34,302 nucleotides of DNA from Algoriphagus sp. (GTDB lineage Bacteria > Bacteroidota > Bacteroidia > Cytophagales > Cyclobacteriaceae): contig JAURGC010000007.1 of assembly GCA_030833985.1 (NCBI GenBank), positions 1 through 34,302 on the forward strand. Direction: 5' to 3'. The notes under the pieces were generated by a model. It saw nothing but the letters and a program-made list of their open reading frames with translations, did no database searches and was not told the origin of the DNA. The translations under genes were made by a program, and so were the position numbers. How positions within the stretch are numbered: position 1 is the first letter of the stretch; each line of letters starts with the position of its first letter. Positions 16,079 through 23,210 of the stretch are shown in pieces.

Positions 16079-16780
16079 ATGAAAATACCCCAAACTCAAG
16101 TTGTAACTTACAATGTAGCCCTTCTCCTTGTAAATCAAGCTAGTGAAAAAGGGTGGGATATTAGTTATTTACCTGGTAAGCAGCAATTGCTTATTGAAAA
16201 TGAATTGGGTTGGCTTGCAAAACTTTTTCTTCCTTGGACAATGACTTGGCTTCCAAATGAGAAATTTCAAGTTCAAGAGGATGTGCATTATTGTTTGACT
16301 TTAGTACGTGCAGGACAAGCTGCAGTAGGATACTTTCATCAAGGGAAATTACTAGATCACAAGGTTTTTCGTGGATATTTAGTGCGACAAAAACAAGGAA
16401 TGTCTCAGTTTAAATATTTGAAAACCAAAGGAAAATCAAGAGCAGGTTCACGCATTAGATTAGAAGAAACACAGGTATTTTTCAAAGAGATCAATGAGCG
16501 ATTACAAGTGTACGCAAAGCAATACCCGCTCAATCATTGGGGTCTTGGATGTGCCAAAACCATGTGGCCCTTGTTATTTGATGGGGAGGTAAAACCTCCC
16601 TTTTCTTCCAAATCCCTTGAATTGATTGAGCTCCCCTATCCATTTGTTAAAGCTTCCTTTGAAGAATTACAAGAGTTAGAATATCGCTTAACCCAATTTC
16701 ATTTGCTCCTATCCCCAGTAGGCAAGTCCTTATTTCAATTAAATCACTCCCTAGATCCAGAAGAGGACGAATCTTGGTAG
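16079..16780 (+). CDS. Vms1/ANKZF1-like (VLRF1 family) peptidyl-tRNA release-factor homologue, bacterial
   Basis: The 233-residue protein contains the core signature of the VLRF1 fold, the eRF1-like domain of eukaryotic Vms1/ANKZF1 that frees nascent chains from stalled ribosomes. The segment K-Q-G-M-S-Q (residues 105-110) matches the catalytic-loop G-x-S-Q of Vms1, where the Gln acts like that of the GGQ motif. It is followed by K-G-K-S-R-A-G-S-R-I-R (117-127), matching the S-A-G-x-x-L-R-R element, and by a helix with F-F-K-E-I-N-E-R-L. There is no zinc finger, ankyrin or VIM motif, so this is a stand-alone domain, as described for Bacteroidota versions. ATG 16079 is preferred over an ATG at 15965 that would lie inside the divergent gene. 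A role in ribosome rescue is inferred from homology only. Confidence 0.75.
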   Translation: MKIPQTQVVTYNVALLLVNQASEKGWDISYLPGKQQLLIENELGWLAKLFLPWTMTWLPNEKFQVQEDVHYCLTLVRAGQAAVGYFHQGKLLDHKVFRGYLVRQKQGMSQFKYLKTKGKSRAGSRIRLEETQVFFKEINERLQVYAKQYPLNHWGLGCAKTMWPLLFDGEVKPPFSSKSLELIELPYPFVKASFEELQELEYRLTQFHLLLSPVGKSLFQLNHSLDPEEDESW

Positions 16781-16784
16781 GCAT

Positions 16785-16817
16785 AAAAAAACCTTTGGCT
16801 TCCAAGGAAACCAAAGG
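16785..16817 (-). terminator. Intrinsic terminator for the TM2/DUF2752 transcript
   Basis: On the minus strand, a stem of CCTTTGG pairing with CCAAAGG, extended inwards with one mismatch (arms 16806-16817 and 16792-16803), is followed by seven T residues (16791 down to 16785). It lies 24 bases after the TM2 gene's stop and ends just beside the stop of the convergent VLRF1-like gene. Confidence 0.85.
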
Positions 16818-16840
16818 CGAAAAGGAAAGTAGGCGTTGGT

Positions 16841-17218
16841 TTAGCTTTCTTTAATTCCTTTTTCTGGAAATGAGAGGGATAACATTTGGATGGTCTCATG
16901 TGCTATCTTGATATTGAATTCGTAGGCTAGACTCTTGTAATTCACTAAATCTACGATCGTTCCAATAAAACATAGCCCCATAGTAAGTAGGTATAAGATA
17001 CCGAGGCCAATTTGCCCTAAAATAAAACGATGAAGACCAGCAAAGCCAAAGAAGCCAAGTAAGGTCAAGATTAAAATCATCTGGGGGTCTTTACGTCTAG
17101 CTCGGTACACTTGAGCAAATAAAGAAGCTTCCTCCTCGTCCATGGTCTTCATCAAGCCTTGAATGTAGCCCAATTCCATTCCTTCCAATTCAGGAAGATG
17201 TCTCAATACATTAGCCAT
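16841..17218 (-). CDS. TM2 domain membrane protein
   Basis: The 125-residue protein has a short charged N-terminus (about 45 residues) and then a TM2 domain: two membrane helices at about residues 47-66 and 69-93, joined by the G-L-H-R-F-I-L-G signature (61-68) and ending in an acidic V-D-L-V. A cytoplasmic tail of about 30 residues follows. TM2 proteins are common in bacteria, and their function is not established. The start overlaps the end of the DUF2752 gene by eight bases, so the two are co-translated, a pairing I know from other Bacteroidota. Confidence 0.88.
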   Translation of the reverse strand: MANVLRHLPELEGMELGYIQGLMKTMDEEEASLFAQVYRARRKDPQMILILTLLGFFGFAGLHRFILGQIGLGILYLLTMGLCFIGTIVDLVNYKSLAYEFNIKIAHETIQMLSLSFPEKGIKES

Positions 17219-17513
17219 AGTGTGCGCGGTGTTTTAGTTGTTTGATTGATATCCAAATTCGATGAAATATTACCCCATATGCCAAACTTGCCAAGGGATG
17301 CATTTCCCAAGATGCTAGAAATTTTCCTCTAGCAAGTAAGTTCATGGCCCTTCCCAATCCACATCCAGGGCACCAGTGCAGCCCTAAATTATCCAAAGGA
17401 CAAAAGCTGAAGGAGTCTGAATAGGGATTGATGGTAAATATGGCAAGTATACTTACTATCCAGACAAATAATTCCACTGGGATAGGTTGTAGTCGATGGC
17501 CAAATTCTTTCAT
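17211..17513 (-). CDS. DUF2752 membrane protein
   Basis: The 100-residue protein carries the DUF2752 signature: a cysteine pattern C-P-L ... H-W-C-P-G-C-G-L-G-R-A at residues 38-57, flanked by membrane helices at about residues 12-30 and 70-90. Three cysteines (38, 48, 51) could bind metal or form disulfides, but no role is established. It is the first gene of a two-gene unit with the TM2 protein. The 110 bases between its start and the DUF2236 gene (17514-17623) hold a small imperfect hairpin (17593-17611) but no clear terminator or promoter. Confidence 0.88.
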   Translation of the reverse strand: MKEFGHRLQPIPVELFVWIVSILAIFTINPYSDSFSFCPLDNLGLHWCPGCGLGRAMNLLARGKFLASWEMHPLASLAYGVIFHRIWISIKQLKHRAHYG

Positions 17514-17623
17514 ATAGATTCGAAATACTAAAATGATGCCAAACCTCTAAAAAATGAATATAGGATGTTTTTAAGAAATAGGTACCCCCTATCTGTCAGC
17601 TAACTGAACAGCCACTTGTCCGT

Positions 17624-18706
17624 TTATGAACGTTTTAGTTCAGGGAGTTTTATTTGAAGCACCTTTCCAAATTGCTGAATCTGTTGGCGCTCTAAATTCT
17701 TTCGTAACGATTCATGTTTATTTACTGCTCCAAAAGTTTTGAAACTAGAAAATTTCAAAAATAGTCCCAAAATATCCCCAGAAACTGGAGTTTGACCGGA
17801 AATCCCCACTGCTTTCGAGGCCTCTTTACCAAGAAAGAAAGCGAGTATGGATTCGAGTTGTGAGGTCAGAAGTGAATCTGGTATATTTTTCTGGTAGAAT
17901 TCCATTAGTGCTCGTGTAAGCTTCTTTCCGGCCTCTGAAGGTTTCATATGCCTTCGACGAATTAAACGATCCAATTCAAAAGCTTCCTTGATTGTGGTGG
18001 GCCAAAGGTTGGTTTCAACTCCCATCAATTCACCAATCCATTTCCAATACAAAAGCAAGGCCTGGTGCTCTTTTGGTGTAGGTCCAAATCCAAGTTTAGT
18101 CATCCCACGCAATACTATATGGCTAAATGCAAGGTTGGTACCCAAAAGATCTTCCTGGTTGATGGGTTCTCCAAATGCGGGATCCCAATTTGTAGCATGC
18201 ATTTGAATATAGTATCTACTGTAGGCATGAATCAACCGAACCTTTGCACAAGTCAAAAAGGCTTCATCCTGACTGGCAAATGACTCAGGCTTGAAAATAT
18301 CCAAGACAAATCGGGTGGTCTCCCCTAGTCTTTCGCCAATTTGATCCAGAATCCGCTGAGAACGAATCAATACTTGGGCCCCATCTGCAAAAGCATAGCA
18401 ATAGGGCAAAGAATAAAAGCCAAGCATTGCAAGGTATAAACCTCCATTACGCTCAAAAAAAGTTTGGGCATACTCGTTTTTAGAGGTAGAAGATTCAGCT
18501 AACTTATTTTTATAAAAATCGAAATACTGTGCTAATTCCAACGAAAAATCAGCCGGAAGAGTATCGGGAATGGATTTCCAGGAATTGATTTCTTTGGCGA
18601 GATTTGCATCAGTCACTAAAACCTGAACTGCTCGATCGGCTAAAGAATCTTTTTTGAACCGTAATCGATCAAAAACGTCATTATTGTATTCAGAGAGTAG
18701 TTTCAC
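17624..18706 (-). CDS. MpaB/DUF2236 family oxygenase-like protein (GTG start)
   Basis: The 360-residue protein resembles the DUF2236/MpaB family, which includes the haem-containing rubber oxygenase Lcp. Supporting segments are V-R-L-I-H-A-Y-S-R-Y-Y near residue 160, the W-D-P-A-F-G-E-P-I-N-Q-E-D-L-L-G-T run just after it, and F-S-H-I-V-L-R-G-M-T-K-L-G at about residues 193-205. One of these histidines may be the haem ligand, as in Lcp, but I cannot assign it without alignment. No signal peptide is visible, so it is probably cytoplasmic. The only in-frame start upstream of conserved sequence is GTG (18704-18706), with a purine-rich AAGAAG a few bases upstream. An ATG overlaps it in another frame and leads to an immediate stop. 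The substrate is unknown. Confidence 0.78.
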   Translation of the reverse strand: MKLLSEYNNDVFDRLRFKKDSLADRAVQVLVTDANLAKEINSWKSIPDTLPADFSLELAQYFDFYKNKLAESSTSKNEYAQTFFERNGGLYLAMLGFYSLPYCYAFADGAQVLIRSQRILDQIGERLGETTRFVLDIFKPESFASQDEAFLTCAKVRLIHAYSRYYIQMHATNWDPAFGEPINQEDLLGTNLAFSHIVLRGMTKLGFGPTPKEHQALLLYWKWIGELMGVETNLWPTTIKEAFELDRLIRRRHMKPSEAGKKLTRALMEFYQKNIPDSLLTSQLESILAFFLGKEASKAVGISGQTPVSGDILGLFLKFSSFKTFGAVNKHESLRKNLERQQIQQFGKVLQIKLPELKRS

Positions 18707-18755
18707 ATCTTCTTAACCGAAAATCCGTACTTTAGTTGGCTCAAAAAGGGTATCG

Positions 18756-19649
18756 ATGCGAATTAATTATTTCATCTTCTTCCTAGGCATGATCTTCAAG
18801 TGCAGCCAGCTCCATGCACAGGTGTCTACCGACTTGTGGGTGGTGAATACAGAAGGTAAAGGAGGGCAACTTAAACTCTTGTCCAAAACGGCTAAAATAC
18901 TCACCAATCGTCCTGAATACGACAATCAACCTAGCTTTATAAACGATTCGGAATTTATTTTTTCAGCTGCAGATGAAAAAGGTAATCACGATTTGATTCT
19001 ATACAGTTTCCGTACAAGCCGGTTTACCAACCTAACCCAAACTTCAGATCGTAGTGAGTATTCTCCTAGCCTTACGGAATGTGGGTCCTATTTTTCAGCC
19101 ATTGTAGTAGAGCCGGACGGCACCCAACGATTATGGTTGTATCCTGTCACTGGAGAATCGCCCGAACTTCTCTACGATGATATTCTACCCGTAGGCTATT
19201 ACGATTGGTACGATGGAAATGCGGCACTTTTTGTGCTTGGCGAACCCAATTCATTGGTCTATGTCCGTGGAAAAGGAAGCGTAGACACCTTGGATACGGA
19301 TATCGGAAGAACAGTCAGAAAACGACCCAATACTTCTGAAATATCCTATTTGAATCGAAAAAGTTCCATCGAAACCAATCTAGGTAAAGCTTTTAGTATT
19401 GCATCTGTTAATTTAAAGACAGGAGTAAAAAAAGACTATGGATTTGCTATTCCTGGCTCCCAAGATTTTATTTGGATAGACAAAAATCACCTCATAATGG
19501 CTAAGGGGAATGAGATTTTCACCAAACATATCCGAGAAATTAATTGGGAATTATTGGGAAAAATTGAATCTTCAAGCCATCAGGGAATTACGCGTATGGC
19601 GTATAATTCAGAAAGTAACCAACTCATCCTTGTTATAAATAGAAATTAA
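18756..19649 (+). CDS. Secreted PD40/TolB-like beta-propeller protein
   Basis: The 297-residue protein has a signal peptide of about 22 residues ending in H-A-Q. The mature part contains WD40-like PD40 repeats as in TolB: N-R-P-E-Y-D-N-Q-P-S-F ... F-I-F-S-A-A-D near residues 50-75 and S-D-R-S-E-Y-S-P-S-L at about residues 98-107. It probably forms a propeller in the periplasm that binds a partner protein or carbohydrate. It is too short for a full TolB and lacks the TolB N-terminal domain. The SMP-30 gene starts ten bases downstream, so the two are likely one transcript. A weak -7-like sequence (18728-18735) lies upstream. Confidence 0.78.
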   Translation: MRINYFIFFLGMIFKCSQLHAQVSTDLWVVNTEGKGGQLKLLSKTAKILTNRPEYDNQPSFINDSEFIFSAADEKGNHDLILYSFRTSRFTNLTQTSDRSEYSPSLTECGSYFSAIVVEPDGTQRLWLYPVTGESPELLYDDILPVGYYDWYDGNAALFVLGEPNSLVYVRGKGSVDTLDTDIGRTVRKRPNTSEISYLNRKSSIETNLGKAFSIASVNLKTGVKKDYGFAIPGSQDFIWIDKNHLIMAKGNEIFTKHIREINWELLGKIESSSHQGITRMAYNSESNQLILVINRN

Positions 19650-19659
19650 ATTCAAAAAA

Positions 19660-20583
19660 ATGAATGCTAAAACCTACCTAATTGGACTTACTTCTACTCT
19701 TTTGCTAGTATCTCAATCTCTTTTTGCACAGATTGAAGATAAGCGAGGAATTATCGCCAAGGGTGCTCAACTGGAATTGGTGAAGGATGGATTTTCATTT
19801 ACAGAAGGTCCAGCAGTCAATCGATTTGGTGATATTTATTTCACCGATCAACCAAATGATAAAATCTATGTATGGAATGCAAATAGCAACCAAGTAAGCT
19901 TAGCCAAGGAAAGCACTGGCCGTTCCAATGGTTTGTATTTTCAATTGGACGGCAAATTGATTGCAGCTGCAGACTTAAAAAATGAATTGGTGGAGATGGA
20001 CATACAAACTGGAAAAGAAACAGTGTTGGTGCCTTCTTTTAAAGGTAAAAAATTAAATGGGCCTAATGATATCTGGATACGACCCAAAGGGGGATTGTAT
20101 TTTACAGATCCGCTCTATCCTCGCCCTTACTGGGAAGGCGTACGTGGGAAAGAAATGGAGCAAGATGGGCAACATGTTTATTTTCTTTCAGAAGATCGTA
20201 CCGAGTTATTTCGTGTAACTCAGGACTTGAAACAGCCCAATGGCATCATCGGTACCCCAGATGGGAAGTATTTGTTTGTGGCAGATATTGGTGCATCTAA
20301 AACCTGGAAATATGAAATCCAAGAAGATGGGTACTTGACCAATAAAACCTTGTTTTGTGAGATGGGATCTGATGGAATGACTATTGACGACCGAGGCAAT
20401 GTTTATTTGACTGGAAAAGGAGTCACTGTTTTTGATCGGAAGGGAGAAAAAATAGCCCATATCCCCGTGCCAAAAAATTGGACGGCAAATGTAGCATTTG
20501 GCACCCTGACCAGAAATGTACTTTTCATCACTGCAATGGATGCCGTCTACACGATAAAAATGAAAAATAGAGGGGTTTGGTAA
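19660..20583 (+). CDS. SMP-30/gluconolactonase/LRE family protein, secreted
   Basis: The 307-residue protein has a Sec signal peptide (about residues 1-24, ending in L-F-A-Q) followed by a six-bladed SMP-30-type propeller. Expected metal-site segments are visible: F-T-E-G-P (the Glu ligand) near residue 48, N-G-P-N-D at about residues 135-139 (the Asn ligand), and a late S-D-G-M-T-I-D-D motif. The family hydrolyses sugar lactones or related esters using a divalent metal. Export implies a periplasmic lactone substrate. It follows the PD40 protein by ten bases, a possible binding and hydrolysis pair. The substrate cannot be inferred further. Confidence 0.88.
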   Translation: MNAKTYLIGLTSTLLLVSQSLFAQIEDKRGIIAKGAQLELVKDGFSFTEGPAVNRFGDIYFTDQPNDKIYVWNANSNQVSLAKESTGRSNGLYFQLDGKLIAAADLKNELVEMDIQTGKETVLVPSFKGKKLNGPNDIWIRPKGGLYFTDPLYPRPYWEGVRGKEMEQDGQHVYFLSEDRTELFRVTQDLKQPNGIIGTPDGKYLFVADIGASKTWKYEIQEDGYLTNKTLFCEMGSDGMTIDDRGNVYLTGKGVTVFDRKGEKIAHIPVPKNWTANVAFGTLTRNVLFITAMDAVYTIKMKNRGVW

Positions 20584-20694
20584 TATCTATCCGACGGTCC
20601 ACAAGTGAAAGACAAAAGCTAATTTAATTGGACTTCAAATTTTATTTTCTTTGGTCACTTGCTGTAAAGTAGCTAAGCTTAAATGAAAAAATAA

Positions 20695-20713
20695 GGGAGC
20701 AATCCCGTCTTTT
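20695..20713. terminator. Short bidirectional hairpin between convergent genes
   Basis: A four-base-pair GGGA/TCCC stem with a GNRA-type GCAA loop is followed by a T-run on the plus strand (20708-20715) and by TTATTTTTT on the minus strand. The stem is short, so this is a weak call, but its position between the SMP-30 and DsbA-like genes fits. Confidence 0.45.
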
Positions 20714-20725
20714 TTGAGATTTATT

Positions 20726-21376
20726 TTAAGTCTGACCTGAGTTGATTTTTTGCAAGGCTTGTTGTAAGGTTCTGTCAAAAACTTCATCTGGTTCAGCGCC
20801 AGCAATTCCATAATGACGATCAAATACAAAGAAAGGTACTCCTTTCACCCCTATTAATCTGGATTCATATAAATCTTGTTCAATCTCAGATTCAAAATAA
20901 GCCGATTCCAATACAGCTTTTGATTCGCTCTTATCTAATCCAACTGCCGCTGCGTTTTGGAGTAAGATGTCTTGTTGATCAATATTTTTCCCCTCCAAAA
21001 AATAGGCTTGAAAAAATCGTTCTTTTAATTCGTCTTGTTTTCCTGTTGCTTTGGCTAAATGAAGTAGGCGATGCGCCTGTTTGGTGTTGGCCACAAGCGT
21101 ATGCTCAAAATCAAAATCAATTCCTTCAACTTTCCCCATGGAAGCCACTTGCGCCATCATCCTCACCGTTTGTTCCCTTGTCCATCTTTTAGTTTGTGAC
21201 AAATAATCCAGAGTAGATTGACTGGTATCGGTTTGTAAATCAGGATTTAATTGAAAGCTTTTCCATTCAATTTGAATTATAGAAGAATCGGGTAATTTAT
21301 GGATGGCTTTTTCTAGTTTTCGTTTACCGATAAAGCAAAATGGACAGGCGATGTCGGACCAAATTTCAATTTTCAT
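20726..21376 (-). CDS. DsbA family thiol oxidoreductase (FrnE-like)
   Basis: The 216-residue protein has a thioredoxin fold with the active site C-P-F-C at residues 11-14 and the N-terminal pattern I-E-I-W-S-D-I-A-C-P-F-C-F-I-G of the FrnE/YwbO group. It has the inserted helical domain and a late G-V-P-F-F-V-F cis-proline segment. There is no signal peptide, so it works in the cytoplasm, like FrnE of Deinococcus, in disulfide handling or as a glutathione-S-transferase-kappa relative. The frame extends upstream to an ATG at 21412, but the ATG at 21374-21376 is where the family homology begins. It is divergent from the zinc-ribbon gene at 21434. Confidence 0.9.
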   Translation of the reverse strand: MKIEIWSDIACPFCFIGKRKLEKAIHKLPDSSIIQIEWKSFQLNPDLQTDTSQSTLDYLSQTKRWTREQTVRMMAQVASMGKVEGIDFDFEHTLVANTKQAHRLLHLAKATGKQDELKERFFQAYFLEGKNIDQQDILLQNAAAVGLDKSESKAVLESAYFESEIEQDLYESRLIGVKGVPFFVFDRHYGIAGAEPDEVFDRTLQQALQKINSGQT

Positions 21377-21433
21377 TAATTTTTTGTTTCTTGAATGGAT
21401 AAACAGCTTCATGTGTAAAGAGTTCCCTGAATT

Positions 21434-21589
21434 TTGAAAACTAAAGAATGTCCCTCTTGCGCCATGGAAGTGGAAAATTCACTATCCATTTGTCCCATTT
21501 GCCAATTTGAATTTCCGAAGCGTGCACCTTGGATTACAGGAATGGCAATCTTTTTATTGATCGTTTGGTTACTTTCCTATCTTATTTAA
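21434..21589 (+). CDS. 51-residue zinc-ribbon membrane protein
   Basis: A short frame that is easily missed encodes M-K-T-K-E-C-P-S-C-A-M-E-V, then C-P-I-C about eleven residues later, giving a C-x2-C ... C-x2-C zinc ribbon (Cys6, Cys9, Cys20, Cys23). F-E-F-P-K-R and one membrane helix follow (about residues 33-51, W-I-T-G-M-A-I-F-L-L-I-V-W-L-L). The domain order and the C-P-x-C-x-x-E-V start resemble small zinc-ribbon proteins of Bacteroidota. The start codon would be TTG at 21434. The next in-frame ATG (21464) would cut off the first two cysteines, so TTG is preferred. It ends 12 bases before the PLP enzyme gene and may be co-transcribed with it. Function is unknown. Confidence 0.65.
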   Translation: MKTKECPSCAMEVENSLSICPICQFEFPKRAPWITGMAIFLLIVWLLSYLI

Positions 21590-21601
21590 CTCCCAACTGC
21601 C

Positions 21602-22849
21602 ATGAAAAAGCGCTCCTTTTTAAAAACAATCACCGCCCTAGGCATTGGCGGAAGTTTATTACCATCTGAACTTAAAGGCATGCGTTTGGATGCCATGAAA
21701 TGGGAAAGTGAGGACATTTGGGAGCAACTTCGGGCAGCCTACCGCATCAAGCCTGATTACATAAACTTTGAAAATGGCTATTATTGCTTTCTTCCAGAAG
21801 AGCTTTTGGAAAAATACATTACCCATATCCGGGAAATAAACTACCAGGCTTCCCACTACATGCGTGGGGTGCAGTTTGATAATAAAGCTAAATCTGCAGC
21901 TGCCTTAGCAGCATTTGTTGGTGCAGATTCTGATGAAGTGGTGTTGACTCGAAATACAACGGAATCCTTGGACTTGATTATTTCTGGCTACCCATGGCAA
22001 GCAGGTGATGAGGCTGTATTTGCAAATCAGGATTATGGAAGTATGCAAAGTATGTTTGAATTGGCATCGAAGAGGTGGGGAATCAAAACTGTGAAAGTAG
22101 ACATTCCCATGCATCCTCAATCCGATGAAGAGGTCGTAGACGTCTATCGAAAGGCAATCACGCCAAAAACCAAGTTGTTGATGGTGCCTCATATCGTGAA
22201 TATCACTGGACATATCCTTCCAGTCCGTAAGATTGCAGACATGGCACATTCCCAAGGAGTAGAAATCATGTTGGATGGGGCGCATGCTGTTGGACATTTT
22301 ACCTTTAACATGAAAGACCTAGATTGTGATTATTATGGATCAAGTCTTCACAAGTGGTTAAGCGTACCCTTGGGTTCGGGATTACTTTATGTGAAAAAAG
22401 ATAAAATAAGAAAGATACAACCCTTATTGGCACCGTTCAATTTGGGGTTAACCAATATATCCTACCTCAATCACATAGGTACCCATCCTGCAGCCACGGA
22501 TTTAACTGTACTGGATTCAATTGCTTTTCAAGAAAAAATTGGTTCTAAAAGAAAAGAGGAGCGACTTCGATTTATTCAAAAGTACTGGACAGACCAAGTG
22601 CGGAATGTGCCTGGTATTCGTGTGAATACCCCCCAGGACCCTTCTAGGTGCTGTGGTATTGGTAATGTTTGGGTAGAAAAGCTAAGCCCTTCAGAAATGG
22701 GTAAAATACTGATGGATAAATACAAAATTTTTACCGCTCCCATTGATGGATCTGGAGTTCGGGGAGTTCGTGTGAGCCCAAATATTTATACGAGCACTGC
22801 AGATTGTGATGCATTGGTTGTAGCGCTGAAAGAAATGGCAAAATCTTAA
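21602..22849 (+). CDS. PLP-dependent class V aminotransferase-fold enzyme (isopenicillin-N epimerase-like) with export signal
   Basis: The 415-residue protein starts with a signal resembling a Tat signal with Lys-Arg in place of the arginine pair (K-K-R-S-F-L-K, residues 2-8, followed by a hydrophobic stretch). The catalytic domain is of the CefD/isopenicillin-N epimerase group: R-N-T-T-E-S at about residues 117-122, L-D-G-A-H-A-V-G-H with Asp225, and S-S-L-H-K-W with the PLP lysine at 251. Such enzymes are racemases, lyases or epimerases. Export of a PLP enzyme as a folded holoenzyme is known for the group. No beta-lactam genes are nearby, so penicillin biosynthesis is not implied. The substrate is unknown. 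A terminator follows the gene. Confidence 0.88.
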   Translation: MKKRSFLKTITALGIGGSLLPSELKGMRLDAMKWESEDIWEQLRAAYRIKPDYINFENGYYCFLPEELLEKYITHIREINYQASHYMRGVQFDNKAKSAAALAAFVGADSDEVVLTRNTTESLDLIISGYPWQAGDEAVFANQDYGSMQSMFELASKRWGIKTVKVDIPMHPQSDEEVVDVYRKAITPKTKLLMVPHIVNITGHILPVRKIADMAHSQGVEIMLDGAHAVGHFTFNMKDLDCDYYGSSLHKWLSVPLGSGLLYVKKDKIRKIQPLLAPFNLGLTNISYLNHIGTHPAATDLTVLDSIAFQEKIGSKRKEERLRFIQKYWTDQVRNVPGIRVNTPQDPSRCCGIGNVWVEKLSPSEMGKILMDKYKIFTAPIDGSGVRGVRVSPNIYTSTADCDALVVALKEMAKS

Positions 22850-22867
22850 CTCTTCAAAAAAATTACT

Positions 22868-22893
22868 AAAAGGGCTTCATCAGCCCTTTTTTT
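22868..22893 (+). terminator. Intrinsic terminator after the PLP enzyme gene
   Basis: A perfect nine-base-pair stem (22868-22876 with 22882-22890) with a TCATC loop runs into a T-tract ending at 22893. It separates the PLP gene from the arginine cluster. Confidence 0.92.
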
Positions 22894-22942
22894 ATTGATT
22901 TCAGATAAATTGCATGACCACTAAAAATAATGGGGGTATTAC

Positions 22943-22973
22943 TTGGAATTCAATGTTAGATAGATAAAATTTG
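22943..22973 (+). promoter_or_regulatory. Putative promoter of the arginine cluster and its leader
   Basis: TTG (22943-22945), a 19-base spacer and TAAAATTTG (22965-22973; a TAnnTTTG-like element with one extra base) lie about 12 bases before the ATG of the putative leader peptide. The gene-free stretch of 361 bases (22850-23210) therefore holds the upstream terminator, this promoter, the 38-codon frame, a small palindrome at its stop codon (23094-23106), and a strong hairpin (23118-23138). Confidence 0.5.
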
Positions 22974-22985
22974 CAGCCTCAAAAC

Positions 22986-23102
22986 ATGGGTACCTCTAAA
23001 AACATATCATTGAACAGAAAGTCGTCTTTATTGCAGGCGATAAATACGTTATTGATGGTTATTTTTTCAGCGTTTTTCTTAAGGCAGACCCTTAGGGTTT
23101 AA
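22986..23102 (+). CDS. Putative 38-residue leader peptide upstream of the arginine genes
   Basis: A short frame (ATG 22986, TAA 23100-23102) encodes a peptide with a polar N-terminus (M-G-T-S-K-N-I-S-L-N-R-K-S-S), a hydrophobic middle (about residues 15-32: L-L-Q-A-I-N-T-L-L-M-V-I-F-S-A-F-F-L), and the end R-Q-T-L-R-V. It contains three arginine codons, AGA at residue 11 and AGG at residues 33 and 37, the last two just before the stop. The stop codon sits inside the palindrome AGGGTTTAACCCT. Position behind a promoter and in front of the arginine genes suggests a regulatory leader; a small membrane protein is the alternative. I do not recognise a family, and the frame could be chance. Confidence 0.4.
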   Translation: MGTSKNISLNRKSSLLQAINTLLMVIFSAFFLRQTLRV

Positions 23103-23117
23103 CCCTCTATTTATCTA

Positions 23118-23138
23118 TGTCTTCCTTCGCGGAAGACA
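23118..23138 (+). promoter_or_regulatory. Hairpin in the leader of the arginine cluster
   Basis: An eight-base-pair perfect stem (23118-23125 with 23131-23138) with a TTCGC loop lies 15 bases after the leader frame's stop and 72 bases before the GNAT gene. It has no adjacent T-run (five T's come 16 bases later), so it may be a pause, anti-terminator or mRNA-stability element rather than a terminator. Confidence 0.5.
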
Positions 23139-23210
23139 CCAATAGCACCCTCCTTTTTAAACAAGTTTGTAGCCTTGCCCATCAAGAGGCAAAATTAAGT
23201 TAACTAAACT

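Noticed and set aside
16031-16138. Longer HEAT-like protein starting at 16138
   Set aside because: The extension covers the -7 promoter element and the divergent gene start.
17593-17611. Hairpin after the DUF2236 gene as a terminator
   Set aside because: The stem is short and bulged and no T-run follows on either strand.
20635-20829. Minus-strand 64-codon frame at the end of the DsbA-like gene
   Set aside because: It overlaps the coding part of the DsbA-like gene in another frame and the hairpin; nothing suggests a real protein.
21602-22849. Reading the PLP enzyme as part of a penicillin biosynthesis cluster
   Set aside because: No ACV synthetase or isopenicillin-N synthase genes are nearby; the name reflects fold similarity only.
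23170-23177. TAGCCTTG as a promoter directly before the GNAT gene
   Set aside because: It has a mismatch in the core and no TTG at the proper distance; the upstream element at 22943-22973 is better, though a second start cannot be excluded.
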